Source: Xanthomonas campestris pv. phormiicola
GTDB lineage: Bacteria > Pseudomonadota > Gammaproteobacteria > Xanthomonadales > Xanthomonadaceae
NCBI GenBank assembly: GCA_025666215.1
Contig: CP102593.1
Coordinates: forward strand, 3,113,001-3,177,000
DNA length: 64,000 bases
Direction: 5' to 3'
The notes under the pieces were generated by a model. That model did not search any database. It was not told the origin of the DNA and saw nothing but the letters and a program-made list of their open reading frames with translations. Positions 18,452 to 27,441 of this stretch are shown here, one piece after another (within the stretch, counting starts at the first letter, position 1; each line of letters opens with the position of its first letter). The translations under genes were made by a program, and so were the position numbers.

Positions 18452-19117
18452 CTAAGGACTTCGATCCGCCGCAAGCTGCCGCGCGCACAGCCCTTGCGGC
18501 TGCCAGGCCTGGGTCAAGGTCGTCGCCGGCCGGTCGGCGTCGTGGAGGATGAGCGCAAAGCCTTGCCGTGGCCCCGTGCCGATCGCCATCAGCAGCATCG
18601 GCGGTCCGGCCTCGATGGTCAGGCTGTTGCCGGGTCCGCGCCCGATCTGGACGCCGGCCGGTGTCTCCGGGCAGGTGTCGCCGCTGACCGCGAAGAAGGC
18701 CTCCGGGCCGGAATGGACATGCAACGGTGCCGTCGTCCCCGGGGGGAAGATCGAGCGCAGATAGTCGGCCGCATAGGTCGACGCCGGCGCCACCGCGAGC
18801 GGACCGACCGTGGACACGTGCTCGCCGCCCTCTGAATGCCATGCGGCCTGCGCCAGGGTGAAGAGCCAGACCGATCCGAACGCCTCCACCACCACGCTGG
18901 TCGGGGCGGCGGCAGCGTCTGCGGACGCCTTCGACGCAAAGCGGTCGAGATGCCAGAACACCGCCCCGGCCGGCAACGCCGGCAGCGGCTTGCGCGCCAG
19001 CAGGCACGCCGGCCCTGCCTCCTCCACTGCCCCGCATTGCCGTGTGGTCGCCTGCGCGACCGCCGCTGAGGGGCACGCCGCCGCAACTGCAAGCAGACAG
19101 AAAAGCATCCCGCGCAT
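18452..19117 (-). CDS. Secreted cupin-domain protein of unknown function
   Basis: A 221-residue protein with a signal peptide (MRGMLFCLLAVAAACPSAAVAQA). The middle and C-terminal parts show the cupin-like stretch PPGTTAPLHVHSGPEAFFAVSGDTCPETP, with the HxH...E metal-ligand arrangement of motif 1. Hydrophobic strands (NSLTIEAGPPMLLMAIGTG) follow. Export plus a cupin fold suggests a periplasmic or secreted small-molecule-binding or metal-dependent protein. AGGGG precedes the chosen ATG. A long open frame upstream (to 19393) is not protein-like. Confidence 0.7.
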   Translation of the reverse strand: MRGMLFCLLAVAAACPSAAVAQATTRQCGAVEEAGPACLLARKPLPALPAGAVFWHLDRFASKASADAAAAPTSVVVEAFGSVWLFTLAQAAWHSEGGEHVSTVGPLAVAPASTYAADYLRSIFPPGTTAPLHVHSGPEAFFAVSGDTCPETPAGVQIGRGPGNSLTIEAGPPMLLMAIGTGPRQGFALILHDADRPATTLTQAWQPQGLCARQLAADRSP

Positions 19118-19401
19118 TGCCAATCCCCTGGCCGCGAAGCAGATCGGAGCTTGCGCGCTTGCGGGCCCGGTTTCAACGCGTGCGCGCATCGACGCGCGGC
19201 GGCTTGCGCAACGGCAGGCGCCGCCGCCGGAGGACCGCGGCCATCGCCGAGCCGCCTGCCGGCCGCACCGGTTCAGCGACGGCCGCGGCGCAGTTGCCGC
19301 GCAACCGTCACCGTCGCTACATAAACGGATCCCATCGTAATCGCCTCGCCACCGCCGATTACGACGGTTTTCCAACATCCGCGTTGCAAGCATCTCGCGC
19401 C

Positions 19402-20115
19402 ATGCGCATCCTGGTTGCCGAAGACGATACGTCCATTGCCGTTGCGTTGCGCGACTCGCTCGCCGAGTGCGGGCACGTGGTGGACCACGTCAACGACGGC
19501 GCCGCCGCCGAGCGCGCGCTCAGCGCCGAGTCCTACCACCTGCTGGTGCTGGACCTGGGCCTGCCGCGGCGCGACGGCCTGCAGGTGCTGCAGCGCGTGC
19601 GCGAGCGCCGCGACGAGGTCGCGGTGCTGGTGGTGACCGCGCGCGACGGCGTGGAGGACCGCATCCGCGCCCTCGACCAGGGCGCCGACGACTACCTGAT
19701 CAAGCCGTTCGAGCTGTCCGAGTTCCTGGCCCGCACCCGCGCCCTGCTGCGCCGGCGCAGCAGCGGCGGCATCCCCGAGCTGGCCCTGGGCCAGTTGCGG
19801 ATCAACCTGGCCGGACGCCGGGTGTGGCTGCAGGACGAACCGCTGGAACTGACCGCGCGCGAGTTCGCGCTGCTGGAAACGCTGCTGATGCGCAGCGGGC
19901 GCGTGGTCAGCCGCGGCCAGCTCACCGACGCGCTGTGCGACTGGCAGCACGAGATCACCGACAACGGCCTGGACATCTCCATGCACCGCCTGCGCCGCAA
20001 GCTGCACGGCTCCGGGGTCGGCATCCGCACCATCCGCGGCCTGGGCTACCTGCTGGAAGAATCCCGCACTGCGGACGCCGACGCCGACGCCGCAGCCGAT
20101 TCGCACGCGTCGTGA
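19402..20115 (+). CDS. Two-component response regulator, OmpR/PhoB family (TctD/QseB-like)
   Basis: A 237-residue transcription factor. The receiver domain has acidic residues Asp8/Asp9, phospho-acceptor Asp51 (LVLDLGLP) and the conserved Lys in YLIKPFE. The C-terminal winged helix ends GIRTIRGLGYLLEE. It is coupled to the downstream kinase by a GTGA overlap. As first gene of the run that continues through the exporter, it is the likely regulator of the whole unit, including itself. Confidence 0.92.
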   Translation: MRILVAEDDTSIAVALRDSLAECGHVVDHVNDGAAAERALSAESYHLLVLDLGLPRRDGLQVLQRVRERRDEVAVLVVTARDGVEDRIRALDQGADDYLIKPFELSEFLARTRALLRRRSSGGIPELALGQLRINLAGRRVWLQDEPLELTAREFALLETLLMRSGRVVSRGQLTDALCDWQHEITDNGLDISMHRLRRKLHGSGVGIRTIRGLGYLLEESRTADADADAAADSHAS

Positions 20116-21542
20116 GCGCAGCCGTGGCAGCCGCGATGGCGGGCGCAGTCCCCGCCCATCCCAGCCTGCGCCGGCGCCTGCTGGCGTTCCTGCTGATCCC
20201 GACCCTGCTGCTGATGCTGGTCGTCTCGGCGCTGTTCTATCTGCTGATGCTCAAGTACTCCAACCATGTCCACGACATGGACCTGAAGGAGGACACCCTG
20301 GGCCTGGCCAAGGCGGTCAACGACGCCGGCGCCAGCCTGCCGCTGCCGCTGCAGGCGCGGCGCCTGCTCGAATACAGCAGCGACGGCCGCGTGTTCTTCG
20401 AGGTGCGCAGCCGCGACCACGGCGTGATCAGCAACAGTACGCAGCCGATCCCGGCGCACGATGCGCCGGCCACGCTCGGCCGGGTGGCGCTGCGCGACGA
20501 GCGCATGGCCGACGGCACCCCGGTGCGCGTGGCCAGCCTGATCGTGCCGTCGGCCTGGGAGGCCAACGACCGCCTGACGATCTCGGTGGCCGAGACCCTG
20601 GACGACCGCCACCGCCGCGCGCGCGAGATCCTGATGCTGATGCTGCCGACCGAACTGCTGCTGACCTGCTCCTTGCTGGCACTGGTCTGGCATGGCGTGC
20701 GCGTGGGCCTGCGCCTGCTGCAACCGGCGGTGCGCCGGCTCGACGACAGCCAGCGCGACCTCAGCCCGGTGTCCGGCCCGGACATCCCGATCGAGGTGCT
20801 GCCGCTGACCCAGGCCATCGACGGCCTGCTGGGCCGGCTCAAGCAACTGATGGCGCTGCAGGAGCGCTTCGTCGCCGACGCCGCGCACCAGCTGCGCACG
20901 CCGCTGGCCGGGCTGAGCATGCACGTGCAGCGCGCCCAGGCCAGCACCCGCGCGCAGGACACCGCGCAGGCGCTGCAGCACATCCGCCAGCTGACCGACC
21001 GCGCGATCCGCAGCTCCACCCAATTGCTGGCGCTGACCCGCGCCCAGGCGCCCCGCGAGAGCATCCGCCCGCTGCTGCCGCTGGACCTGGCCGCATGGCT
21101 GCCGCAGGCGCTGGCCGAGCGGATTCCCGACGCGCTGCAGGCCGGGGTCGATCTGGGCTACGACGATGACGACGCCGACAACGGGCCGGCCTGGGTCGCC
21201 GCCGATGCCTGGTCGCTGCGCGAACTGCTCGACAACCTGCTCGACAACGCCTTCAAGCACGCCGCCGGCAGCATGGTCACGGTGAGCCTGCGCCGGCAGC
21301 CGCGGCATCTGCGGCTGGCGATCGACGATGCCGGCCCGGGGCTGGACGAGGCCTTGCTGCCGCGCCTGGGCGAACGCTTCTTCCGCGCCCCGGACGCGCC
21401 AGAAGGCGGCACCGGCCTGGGCCTGGCGATCGTCGCCAGCATCGCCGCGCGCCACCACGCCGCCCTGCGCTACCAGCGCTCGGCGCTGGGCGGACTGCGC
21501 GTGGAGCTGGACCTGCCGGCCAGCGCGGCACCGCCGGCATGA
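20112..21542 (+). CDS. Sensor histidine kinase (TctE/QseC-like)
   Basis: A 476-residue inner-membrane kinase. One hydrophobic helix lies near residues 22-46 and a second near 175-195, bracketing a periplasmic sensor domain of about 130 residues. A HAMP-like linker leads to the phospho-acceptor His259 in RFVADAAHQLRTPLAGL. N box (ELLDNLLDNAFKHA) and G boxes (DAGPGLDE, GGTGLGLAIV) are intact. The start is a GTG overlapping the regulator stop. The stop overlaps the ATG of the outer-membrane lipoprotein, so signal sensing and export are encoded together. The ligand is unknown. Confidence 0.92.
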   Translation: MSAAVAAAMAGAVPAHPSLRRRLLAFLLIPTLLLMLVVSALFYLLMLKYSNHVHDMDLKEDTLGLAKAVNDAGASLPLPLQARRLLEYSSDGRVFFEVRSRDHGVISNSTQPIPAHDAPATLGRVALRDERMADGTPVRVASLIVPSAWEANDRLTISVAETLDDRHRRAREILMLMLPTELLLTCSLLALVWHGVRVGLRLLQPAVRRLDDSQRDLSPVSGPDIPIEVLPLTQAIDGLLGRLKQLMALQERFVADAAHQLRTPLAGLSMHVQRAQASTRAQDTAQALQHIRQLTDRAIRSSTQLLALTRAQAPRESIRPLLPLDLAAWLPQALAERIPDALQAGVDLGYDDDDADNGPAWVAADAWSLRELLDNLLDNAFKHAAGSMVTVSLRRQPRHLRLAIDDAGPGLDEALLPRLGERFFRAPDAPEGGTGLGLAIVASIAARHHAALRYQRSALGGLRVELDLPASAAPPA

Positions 21543-22990
21543 GCCGGCACCGCGCATCCCGCCACGCCAGCCTTGCGCTGCTGTGCGCCGCCGCGCTGGC
21601 CGGCTGCGTCAGCACGCCGCTGCCGGACCTGACGCAGCCGCTGCCGCCGCAATGGAGCGCGCTGCCGGCTGCGGCCGCGCCGCGTCCCGCCGGCAGCGCG
21701 TGGTGGCAGGACTTCCACGACCCGCAACTCGACGCGCTGGTCGCACAGGCGCTGCGCGACGATCTCGACGTGGCCCAGGCCCTGGCCAGGCTGCGTGCGG
21801 CGCGGCGCATGGATGGCGTCGCAACGGCAAGTTTGAAGCCGCAGCTGCATGCGCGCACCGAAGAACCGATCGACCCCGACGCCAGCGCCTCGTTCCTGGT
21901 CGCCGGCTTCGATGCGGAATGGGAACTGCCGCTGTTCGGGCGCGGCGAAGCCGCCCGCCGCATGAGCCGCGGCGACCTGCAGGCCGCGCAGGCCAGCCTG
22001 GAGCAGGTCCGCACCGCCACCGTCGCCGACGTGGCGCGCAACTGGATCGAACTGCGCCACGCGCAACAGGCCGAACAGCTGCTGCAACGCATCGCCGATG
22101 TCCGCCAGCGGCAGGCGACGCTGAGCGCCTCCCTGGTCCAGCTGCGCCTGGCGCCGCCAGCCGCCGCCGCCCAGGCGCAGGCCGCGCAATTGCAGGCGCA
22201 AGCCGCGCTGGGCGAACCGCGCACCGCCAGCGCCGCCGCCGCGCAACGGCTGGCGGTGCTGCTGGCGCGCAGCGCACCGGACCCGGCGTGGAGCGCCGCC
22301 GTTGCGCCAGCCGCCGTTCCGGGCGCGGCGTCGGGCCTGCAGATCGGCGCGATCGACGCGGTGCCCGCGGACCTGCTGCGGCGGCGTCCGGACATCGCCG
22401 CGCGCGAGGCCGAGGTGTTGCGCGCGGCCGGCGAACTGGGCATCGCCCGCGCCGACCGCTACCCCAGCATCGGCCTGGGCGGCGCCATCCACTGGTCCAC
22501 CAACCTGCTCTCGCACCGCCGCACCGCCACCCCGCACGAGATCGCCTCGCTGGGGCCGCTGATCGACATCCCGCTGTTCGACTGGGGCCTGCGCCAGGCC
22601 ACGGCGCAGGCCCGCGGCGAGCTGCTGCAGGCGGCGACGCTGGCCTACCGCCAATGCGTGCTGGACGCGGTGGCCGAAGTGCAGGACGCGCTGACCGCGC
22701 TGGAACAGCAGCGCCAGCGCGTGCTGGCGCAGCAGCAGGCGCTGCAGGCGCTGCAGCAGGCCGCCGACGCGGCGCAGGCGCGGCGCAGGCTGGGCCTGGG
22801 TAGCGATCTGGACGTCGCCACCCAGCAGGCCGCGCGCGACCAGACCGCGCTGGAGCTGCTCGAGGCGCAGCGCCAGCGCGACCTCGACTACATCGCGCTG
22901 CAGACCGCGCTGGGCAGCGCGCAAACGCAGGCCAGCGACACTGCCACCGCTACCGTCAGCGACGCGGGCAGCGCAGGCGCAACGCCCTGA
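21539..22990 (+). CDS. TolC-like outer-membrane efflux lipoprotein (NodT/OMF family)
   Basis: A 483-residue outer-membrane channel with a lipoprotein signal (LAGC, lipidated Cys23). It has the duplicated OEP repeats seen as long coiled segments (LAQALARLRAARRMDGV, QVRTATVADVARNWIELRHAQQ, and the second half from about residue 275). The motif PADLLRRRPDIAAREAEV is typical of the NodT branch. Such proteins usually serve RND pumps; here the following genes encode an ABC exporter, so it is probably its outer-membrane duct. Confidence 0.88.
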   Translation: MSRHRASRHASLALLCAAALAGCVSTPLPDLTQPLPPQWSALPAAAAPRPAGSAWWQDFHDPQLDALVAQALRDDLDVAQALARLRAARRMDGVATASLKPQLHARTEEPIDPDASASFLVAGFDAEWELPLFGRGEAARRMSRGDLQAAQASLEQVRTATVADVARNWIELRHAQQAEQLLQRIADVRQRQATLSASLVQLRLAPPAAAAQAQAAQLQAQAALGEPRTASAAAAQRLAVLLARSAPDPAWSAAVAPAAVPGAASGLQIGAIDAVPADLLRRRPDIAAREAEVLRAAGELGIARADRYPSIGLGGAIHWSTNLLSHRRTATPHEIASLGPLIDIPLFDWGLRQATAQARGELLQAATLAYRQCVLDAVAEVQDALTALEQQRQRVLAQQQALQALQQAADAAQARRRLGLGSDLDVATQQAARDQTALELLEAQRQRDLDYIALQTALGSAQTQASDTATATVSDAGSAGATP

Positions 22991-24123
22991 TGGTCGCGCT
23001 GGCCCGCCAGACCCTGCGCCACGAATGGCGCCGCTTCCTGCCAGTGGTGGTCTCGGTCGGTTTCGCCAGCCTGTTGCTGCTGCTGCAGACCGCGCTGGTG
23101 CTGGGCATCTTCGGCAGCGCCAGCGTCTACGTGTCCGGCTCCGACGCCGACCTGTGGCTGGGCTATCCGGGCACGCAGAGCGTGGACCAGGGCCGCCCGA
23201 TCGATCCGGATGCGGCTACGGCGCTGTACCTGGACCCGCGCGTGGTCCAGGTCGAGCCGTTCGTCTGGTTCGACGGCGACTGGCGCGGCGCCGACGACAC
23301 CGGCGCGGTGTCGATCTACGTCTCCGGCATCGACACCCGCGCCGACGGGCTGATGTTCGCGCGGCTGCTGAGCCCGGCCCTGCGCGCGGCGCTGCGCGAA
23401 CCGGACACGGTGGTGGTGGACCGCGCCGAACTGGACAAGCTCGGCGTCGGCATCGGCCGCAGCGCGCGCATCAACGGCCACCGGGTGCGGGTGATCGGGG
23501 TCGGCCGCGGCCTGCGCGCGCTGGGCGGGGTCAACGTGCTGGCCTCGCTGGAAACCGCGCGCGCCCTGAACACCGATGCGGTGCACCCGGACTGGCCGAC
23601 CTACATGGTCGCGCGCCTGCGGCCCGGCACCGACACCGCGGCGGTGGCGCGCGCGCTCGCCGGCAGCGCCGCGCCAGCGCGTATCGAGGCCTGGAGCGCG
23701 GCGCAGTTCGCCCGGCGCAGCATCCTGTTCTGGATGTTCGACACCGGCGCCGGCTCCGGCGTGCTGTTCCTCGGCGGCATCGTGCTGCTGGTCGGCGTGG
23801 CGATCACCAGCCAGACCCTGCTGGCCACGGTGCTCGGCGCGGCGCGCGAGTACGCCACGCTCAACGCCCTGGGCGTGAGCATGCGCGCGCTGCGCTGGGT
23901 GGTGCTGGAGCAGGCGGCCTGGGTCGGCGCGCTCGGCCTGCTCGGCGCCAGCGCGCTCGGCGCCGCGCTGGTGGCGCTGGCGCGTGCGCACGACGTGCCG
24001 GTGGCCTTCGATGGCAGCGGCTGGGCCGCGTGCGTGGTCGCGGTGATGCTGCTGACCGTGCTCTCGGCACTGGCCGCGCTGCGCGGACTGCGCCGCGCCG
24101 ACCCGGCGCTGCTGCTGCGATGA
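22990..24123 (+). CDS. ABC exporter permease, FtsX/DevC-like
   Basis: A 377-residue inner-membrane protein. One N-terminal helix (about 16-42) is followed by a periplasmic domain of roughly 200 residues (VSGSDADLWLGYPGTQSVDQG...). Three C-terminal helices follow, the FtsX/MacB/DevC topology. The N-terminal pattern LARQTLRHEWRRFLPVVVSVGFASLLLLLQ resembles the DevC branch, whose best-known member exports heterocyst glycolipids with DevA, DevB and TolC. It forms the membrane part of the exporter with the ATPase and adaptor that follow. Starts and stops overlap on both sides. Confidence 0.82.
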   Translation: MVALARQTLRHEWRRFLPVVVSVGFASLLLLLQTALVLGIFGSASVYVSGSDADLWLGYPGTQSVDQGRPIDPDAATALYLDPRVVQVEPFVWFDGDWRGADDTGAVSIYVSGIDTRADGLMFARLLSPALRAALREPDTVVVDRAELDKLGVGIGRSARINGHRVRVIGVGRGLRALGGVNVLASLETARALNTDAVHPDWPTYMVARLRPGTDTAAVARALAGSAAPARIEAWSAAQFARRSILFWMFDTGAGSGVLFLGGIVLLVGVAITSQTLLATVLGAAREYATLNALGVSMRALRWVVLEQAAWVGALGLLGASALGAALVALARAHDVPVAFDGSGWAACVVAVMLLTVLSALAALRGLRRADPALLLR

Positions 24124-24893
24124 ACCAGGCCGCCGCCCCCATCGACGCCGCGCTGCTGCCGCACGCGGCCACGCTGCACGGCAGCGCCCTGTGCAAGAGC
24201 TTCGTCTCCGGCAAGCTGCGCACCGAGGTGCTGCGCGACGTGAGCCTGCAGGTGTGGGCCGGCGAACTGACTCTGATCTCCGGGCCGTCGGGCTGCGGCA
24301 AGAGCACCCTGCTGTCGATCCTCAGCGGCCTGCAGCGTACCGACCGCGGCCGGGTGCAGGCGCTGGGCGAGGACCTGGGCGCGCTCGACGCGACCGCGCT
24401 GGAGCGCTTCCGCCTGCGCCATACCGGCTTCATCTTCCAGGGCTTCAACCTGTTCCCGGCGCTGAGCGCGCTGGACCAGGTGCGGCTGCCGCTGCAGTAC
24501 ATGGGCCTGGCCGCGGCCGAGGTGCGCGCGCGCGCCGAAGCGGCGCTGGCCGAGGTCGGCATCGCCCATCGCCAGCGGCTGCGCCCGGCCGAGCTGTCCG
24601 GCGGCGAGAAACAGCGCGTGGCGATCGCGCGCGCGCTGGCCAAGCACCCGGCGCTGCTGTTCGCCGACGAACCGACCAGTGCGCTGGACGCCGGCAACGG
24701 CCAGATCGTGATCGACCTGCTGCACCGCATCGCGCGCGCGCACAACACCCTGGTGCTGTGCGTCAGCCACGATCCGCGGCTGATCCGCCATGCCGACCGC
24801 GTGCTGTCGATGGAAGACGGCCGCATCCTCGACGACCGCCGCCTGGCGCCGCCGCCCTCGCCCTCCTCTTCGTCCCGGATGTCCGCCCCATGA
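24120..24893 (+). CDS. ABC exporter ATP-binding protein, LolD/DevA-like
   Basis: A 257-residue ATPase. It has Walker A GPSGCGKST, Q-loop FIFQGFNLFPALS, signature LSGGEKQRVAIARAL, Walker B LLFADEPTSALD and H-loop SHD. It belongs to the MacB/LolD/DevA group that energises FtsX-type permeases, matching the gene before it. ATGA overlaps link it to both neighbours. The last ~15 residues are a low-complexity Pro/Ser tail. Confidence 0.92.
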   Translation: MNQAAAPIDAALLPHAATLHGSALCKSFVSGKLRTEVLRDVSLQVWAGELTLISGPSGCGKSTLLSILSGLQRTDRGRVQALGEDLGALDATALERFRLRHTGFIFQGFNLFPALSALDQVRLPLQYMGLAAAEVRARAEAALAEVGIAHRQRLRPAELSGGEKQRVAIARALAKHPALLFADEPTSALDAGNGQIVIDLLHRIARAHNTLVLCVSHDPRLIRHADRVLSMEDGRILDDRRLAPPPSPSSSSRMSAP

Positions 24894-25789
24894 AAGCGTT
24901 GCTCGCCGTTCCCCTGCTGGGCCTGCTGCTGGTCGCCTGCGCGCGGCCGCCGCAGGCGGCGCCCGTGCCCAGCGCGGCGCCGGCCTACCTGGCGGTGGCG
25001 CGCGGGCGCATCGACGTGGAAGGCGGCCTGCTGCGGCTGAGCCTGCCGGTCGCCGCGACGCTGCAACGGGTGGCGGTGCACGAAGGCGACGCGGTGCGCC
25101 GCGGCACGCTGCTGATCGAAGCCGACGACCGCGCCGCGGCGCTGGAGCTGGAGATCGCGCAGACCCGCGCACAGGCCGCGACCGCGCACGCGAGCCAGCT
25201 GCAGCAGCGGCTGGCGCACGCGCAGCAGCGCCAGCGGCGGCTGGCCGAGGCGGCGCGGATCGGCGCCGGCGACGGCCAGAGCGCCGACGACGCCGGCGAC
25301 GCCAGCCAGACCCTGGCCGACGCGCTGCAGGCCGCGCGCAGCGACGCCGCGCTGGCCGCCGAACAGGTGCACCAGGCGCAACTGCAGCGCGACCAGTACC
25401 GCCTGTACGCGCCCGCCGACGGCCGCGTGCTGCAGCTGGCCGCCGCGGTCGGCGCACGCAGCGATGGCGGCGCCACGCCGCTGCTGACCCTGTTGCCGGA
25501 TGCGCCGCGCCTGGTCCGCGCCGAATTGAACGAAAGCTACGCCGCCGCGGTGAGCCCCGGCATGCAGGCCGAGGTGATCAGCGACGACGGCCGGCAGACC
25601 GCGCTGGGCACCGCGGTGGTGCGCTGGCTGGCGCCGGCGTTCGGTCCGGCGCAGCTGCACGACGACGCCGACGGCGCCGGCAACGACCGCAGCGTGGCCT
25701 GCGTGCTGGCGTTCCGGCAGCCGTCGGCGCTGCGCCTGGGCCAGCGCGTGCTGGTGCGCTTCCGCAACCCGGCCGCCGCGCAACGCTGA
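24890..25789 (+). CDS. Periplasmic adaptor (membrane fusion) lipoprotein, DevB/HlyD-like
   Basis: A 299-residue protein with a lipobox LVAC (Cys17). Biotinyl-lipoyl-like halves flank an alpha-hairpin: VAVHEGDAVRRGTLLIEADD at about 62-80, a coiled-coil at about 85-170, then YAPADGRVLQLAAAVGARSD. It would bridge the permease and the TolC-like channel. The ATG overlaps the ATPase stop. With it, the exporter comprises outer-membrane duct, permease, ATPase and adaptor, all within one run of overlapping genes under the two-component system. Confidence 0.85.
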   Translation: MKALLAVPLLGLLLVACARPPQAAPVPSAAPAYLAVARGRIDVEGGLLRLSLPVAATLQRVAVHEGDAVRRGTLLIEADDRAAALELEIAQTRAQAATAHASQLQQRLAHAQQRQRRLAEAARIGAGDGQSADDAGDASQTLADALQAARSDAALAAEQVHQAQLQRDQYRLYAPADGRVLQLAAAVGARSDGGATPLLTLLPDAPRLVRAELNESYAAAVSPGMQAEVISDDGRQTALGTAVVRWLAPAFGPAQLHDDADGAGNDRSVACVLAFRQPSALRLGQRVLVRFRNPAAAQR

Positions 25790-25856
25790 AGAAAGGCTGC
25801 TGAAACGCCTGTCCGCCACGCTGCGCGCGTTCCTTCGCTGCCGACGCCGTGCCGCC

Positions 25857-26684
25857 ATGATCCAATCCGCCGAATTCCACTTCCAGGGCGGCCGCCACGG
25901 CGTGCTGCTGATCCACGGCCTGACCGGCACGCCCAGCGAGATGCGCCTGCTCGGCAAATCGCTGAACCGCGAGGGCTTCAGCGTGCACGGCGTGCAGCTG
26001 GCCGGGCATTGCGGCAACGAGGACGACCTGCTCGCCACCGGCTGGCGCGACTGGAGCGCCAGCGTCGAACAGGCCGCGGCGCGGATGCGCCCGCAGGTGG
26101 ACAAGCTGTTCGTGGCCGGCCTGTCGATGGGCGCGCTGCTGGCGCTGCAGTTGGCCGAAGAGCGGCCGCAGTGGGTCGATGGCGTCGGCGTGCTCGGCGC
26201 CACCTTCCGCTACGACGGCTGGAACATCCCGCGGCGCGCGCGGCTGGCGTTCCTGCTGCCGTGGTTCAAACGCCTGGGCATCGGTCGCCGCCGCATGTTC
26301 CTGGAAGAACCGCCGTACGGCCTGCGCGACGAGCGCATCCGCGCGCAGATCAGCGGCGCGATGCTCGGCGGCGACAGCAGCGCCGCCGGCCTGCCCGGCA
26401 ATCCGTGGCACGCGCTGGCCGAGATGCACCTGCTGTCGCGGCGGGTGCGCCGCAACCTGGCCAAGGTGAGCGCGCCATGCCTGGTCGCGCACGCGGCCGA
26501 GGACGACATCGCGCATCTGCGCAACGCGCAACTGGTGGTGGCCGGCGTGTCCGGGCCGGTGGAACTGCTGCTGCTGCACGACAGCTACCACATGATCACC
26601 CTGGACCGCGAACGCCGCGTGCTCGGCGCGCGGCTGGCGCAGTTCTTCTCCGCGCAGGCGGCCGCACCGCGCCAGGCCGCCTGA
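25857..26684 (+). CDS. Alpha/beta hydrolase (carboxylesterase/serine aminopeptidase-like)
   Basis: A 275-residue cytoplasmic hydrolase resembling small carboxylesterases. It has an oxyanion motif VLLIHGLTGTPSEM, nucleophile Ser90 in AGLSMGA, a probable acid in AAEDDIAH and a His in HDSYHMITLDRERR. That last segment is the C-terminal signature of the bacterial carboxylesterase/monoacylglycerol-lipase group. It starts 67 bases after the adaptor gene and overlaps the next gene by one base (TGATG). Position suggests trimming or release of an acyl or ester intermediate of the adjacent ACP-linked pathway; that role is inference. Confidence 0.85.
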   Translation: MIQSAEFHFQGGRHGVLLIHGLTGTPSEMRLLGKSLNREGFSVHGVQLAGHCGNEDDLLATGWRDWSASVEQAAARMRPQVDKLFVAGLSMGALLALQLAEERPQWVDGVGVLGATFRYDGWNIPRRARLAFLLPWFKRLGIGRRRMFLEEPPYGLRDERIRAQISGAMLGGDSSAAGLPGNPWHALAEMHLLSRRVRRNLAKVSAPCLVAHAAEDDIAHLRNAQLVVAGVSGPVELLLLHDSYHMITLDRERRVLGARLAQFFSAQAAAPRQAA

Positions 26685-27046
26685 TGGCGCTGCAGGCGCC
26701 CGTGGTCGCGGTGTGGCTGGCGACGGTGGCGCTGGACACGGTCGGCCAGCTGGCCTTCAAGCACGTCGCCAGCGCGCCGCTGGCGAGCGGCGCGGCGCGC
26801 TGGCGGCGCATGGCGCGGCAGCCGTGGCTGTGGTTGGGCATGGCCTGCTACGCGTTCGAATTCCTGGCCTGGACCGCGTTCCTGTCGCTGGTGCCGCTGG
26901 GCCGCGGCGTGCTGCTCGGCTCGATCAACATCGTGGCGATCATGCTCGCCGGGCGCTGGCTGTTCGGCGAGCGGCTGGGGCGCATGCAGGTGGCCGGGAT
27001 CTGCCTGGTCAGCGCCGGCGTGGCCGTGGTCGGTCTGGGCACATGA
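26684..27046 (+). CDS. Small EamA/SMR-type membrane protein, first of a pair
   Basis: A 120-residue inner-membrane protein with four hydrophobic helices. Family cues are the DTVGQLAFKHVAS start and the RGVLLGSINIVAIMLAGRWLFGERLG half, like ArnE/ArnF and other DMT-superfamily half-transporters. TGATG overlap links it to the hydrolase and ATGA overlap to the second small transporter. Paired small DMT proteins commonly work as heterodimers; here they may flip a lipid-linked or amino-modified product (inference). Confidence 0.8.
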   Translation: MALQAPVVAVWLATVALDTVGQLAFKHVASAPLASGAARWRRMARQPWLWLGMACYAFEFLAWTAFLSLVPLGRGVLLGSINIVAIMLAGRWLFGERLGRMQVAGICLVSAGVAVVGLGT

Positions 27047-27441
27047 GCCGCCCGCCGCTGCAACGCTACGCCGTGGGCTTCGCCCTGCTGCTGGGCTTCG
27101 ACACCCTGGCCCAGTTCGGCTTCAAGCTGGGCGGCGCGCATGCGTTCCCGCCACAGGCCGAGTGGGCCTGGGTGCTGCGCCTGCTCGCCAGTCCCTGGCT
27201 GTACGCCGCGCTGCTGGGCTATGTCGGCGCGTTCTTCACCTGGATGAAACTGCTCGAGCACGCCCCGATCGGGCCGGCGTTCGCCGCCTCGCATCTGGAG
27301 GTGGTCAGCGTGCTGCTGCTGTCGGCGTGGTGGTTCGGCGAACCGATCGGCGCCTTGCAGGCGCTCGGCGCGGCGCTGATCGTGGCCGGCATCGTCTGCC
27401 TCGCGCTCGGCGAGCGCGCCGCGCCGGCCGATGCGCACTGA
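27043..27441 (+). CDS. Small EamA/SMR-type membrane protein, second of a pair
   Basis: A 132-residue inner-membrane protein with four hydrophobic helices. It is related in layout to the preceding protein (DTLAQFGFKLGG near the N-terminus, AASHLEVVSVLLLSAWWFGEPIGALQ in the second half). The two together equal one ten-helix EamA transporter. The start overlaps the previous stop, and the next gene begins 11 bases before this one ends, so all three are tightly coupled. Confidence 0.8.
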   Translation: MSRPPLQRYAVGFALLLGFDTLAQFGFKLGGAHAFPPQAEWAWVLRLLASPWLYAALLGYVGAFFTWMKLLEHAPIGPAFAASHLEVVSVLLLSAWWFGEPIGALQALGAALIVAGIVCLALGERAAPADAH

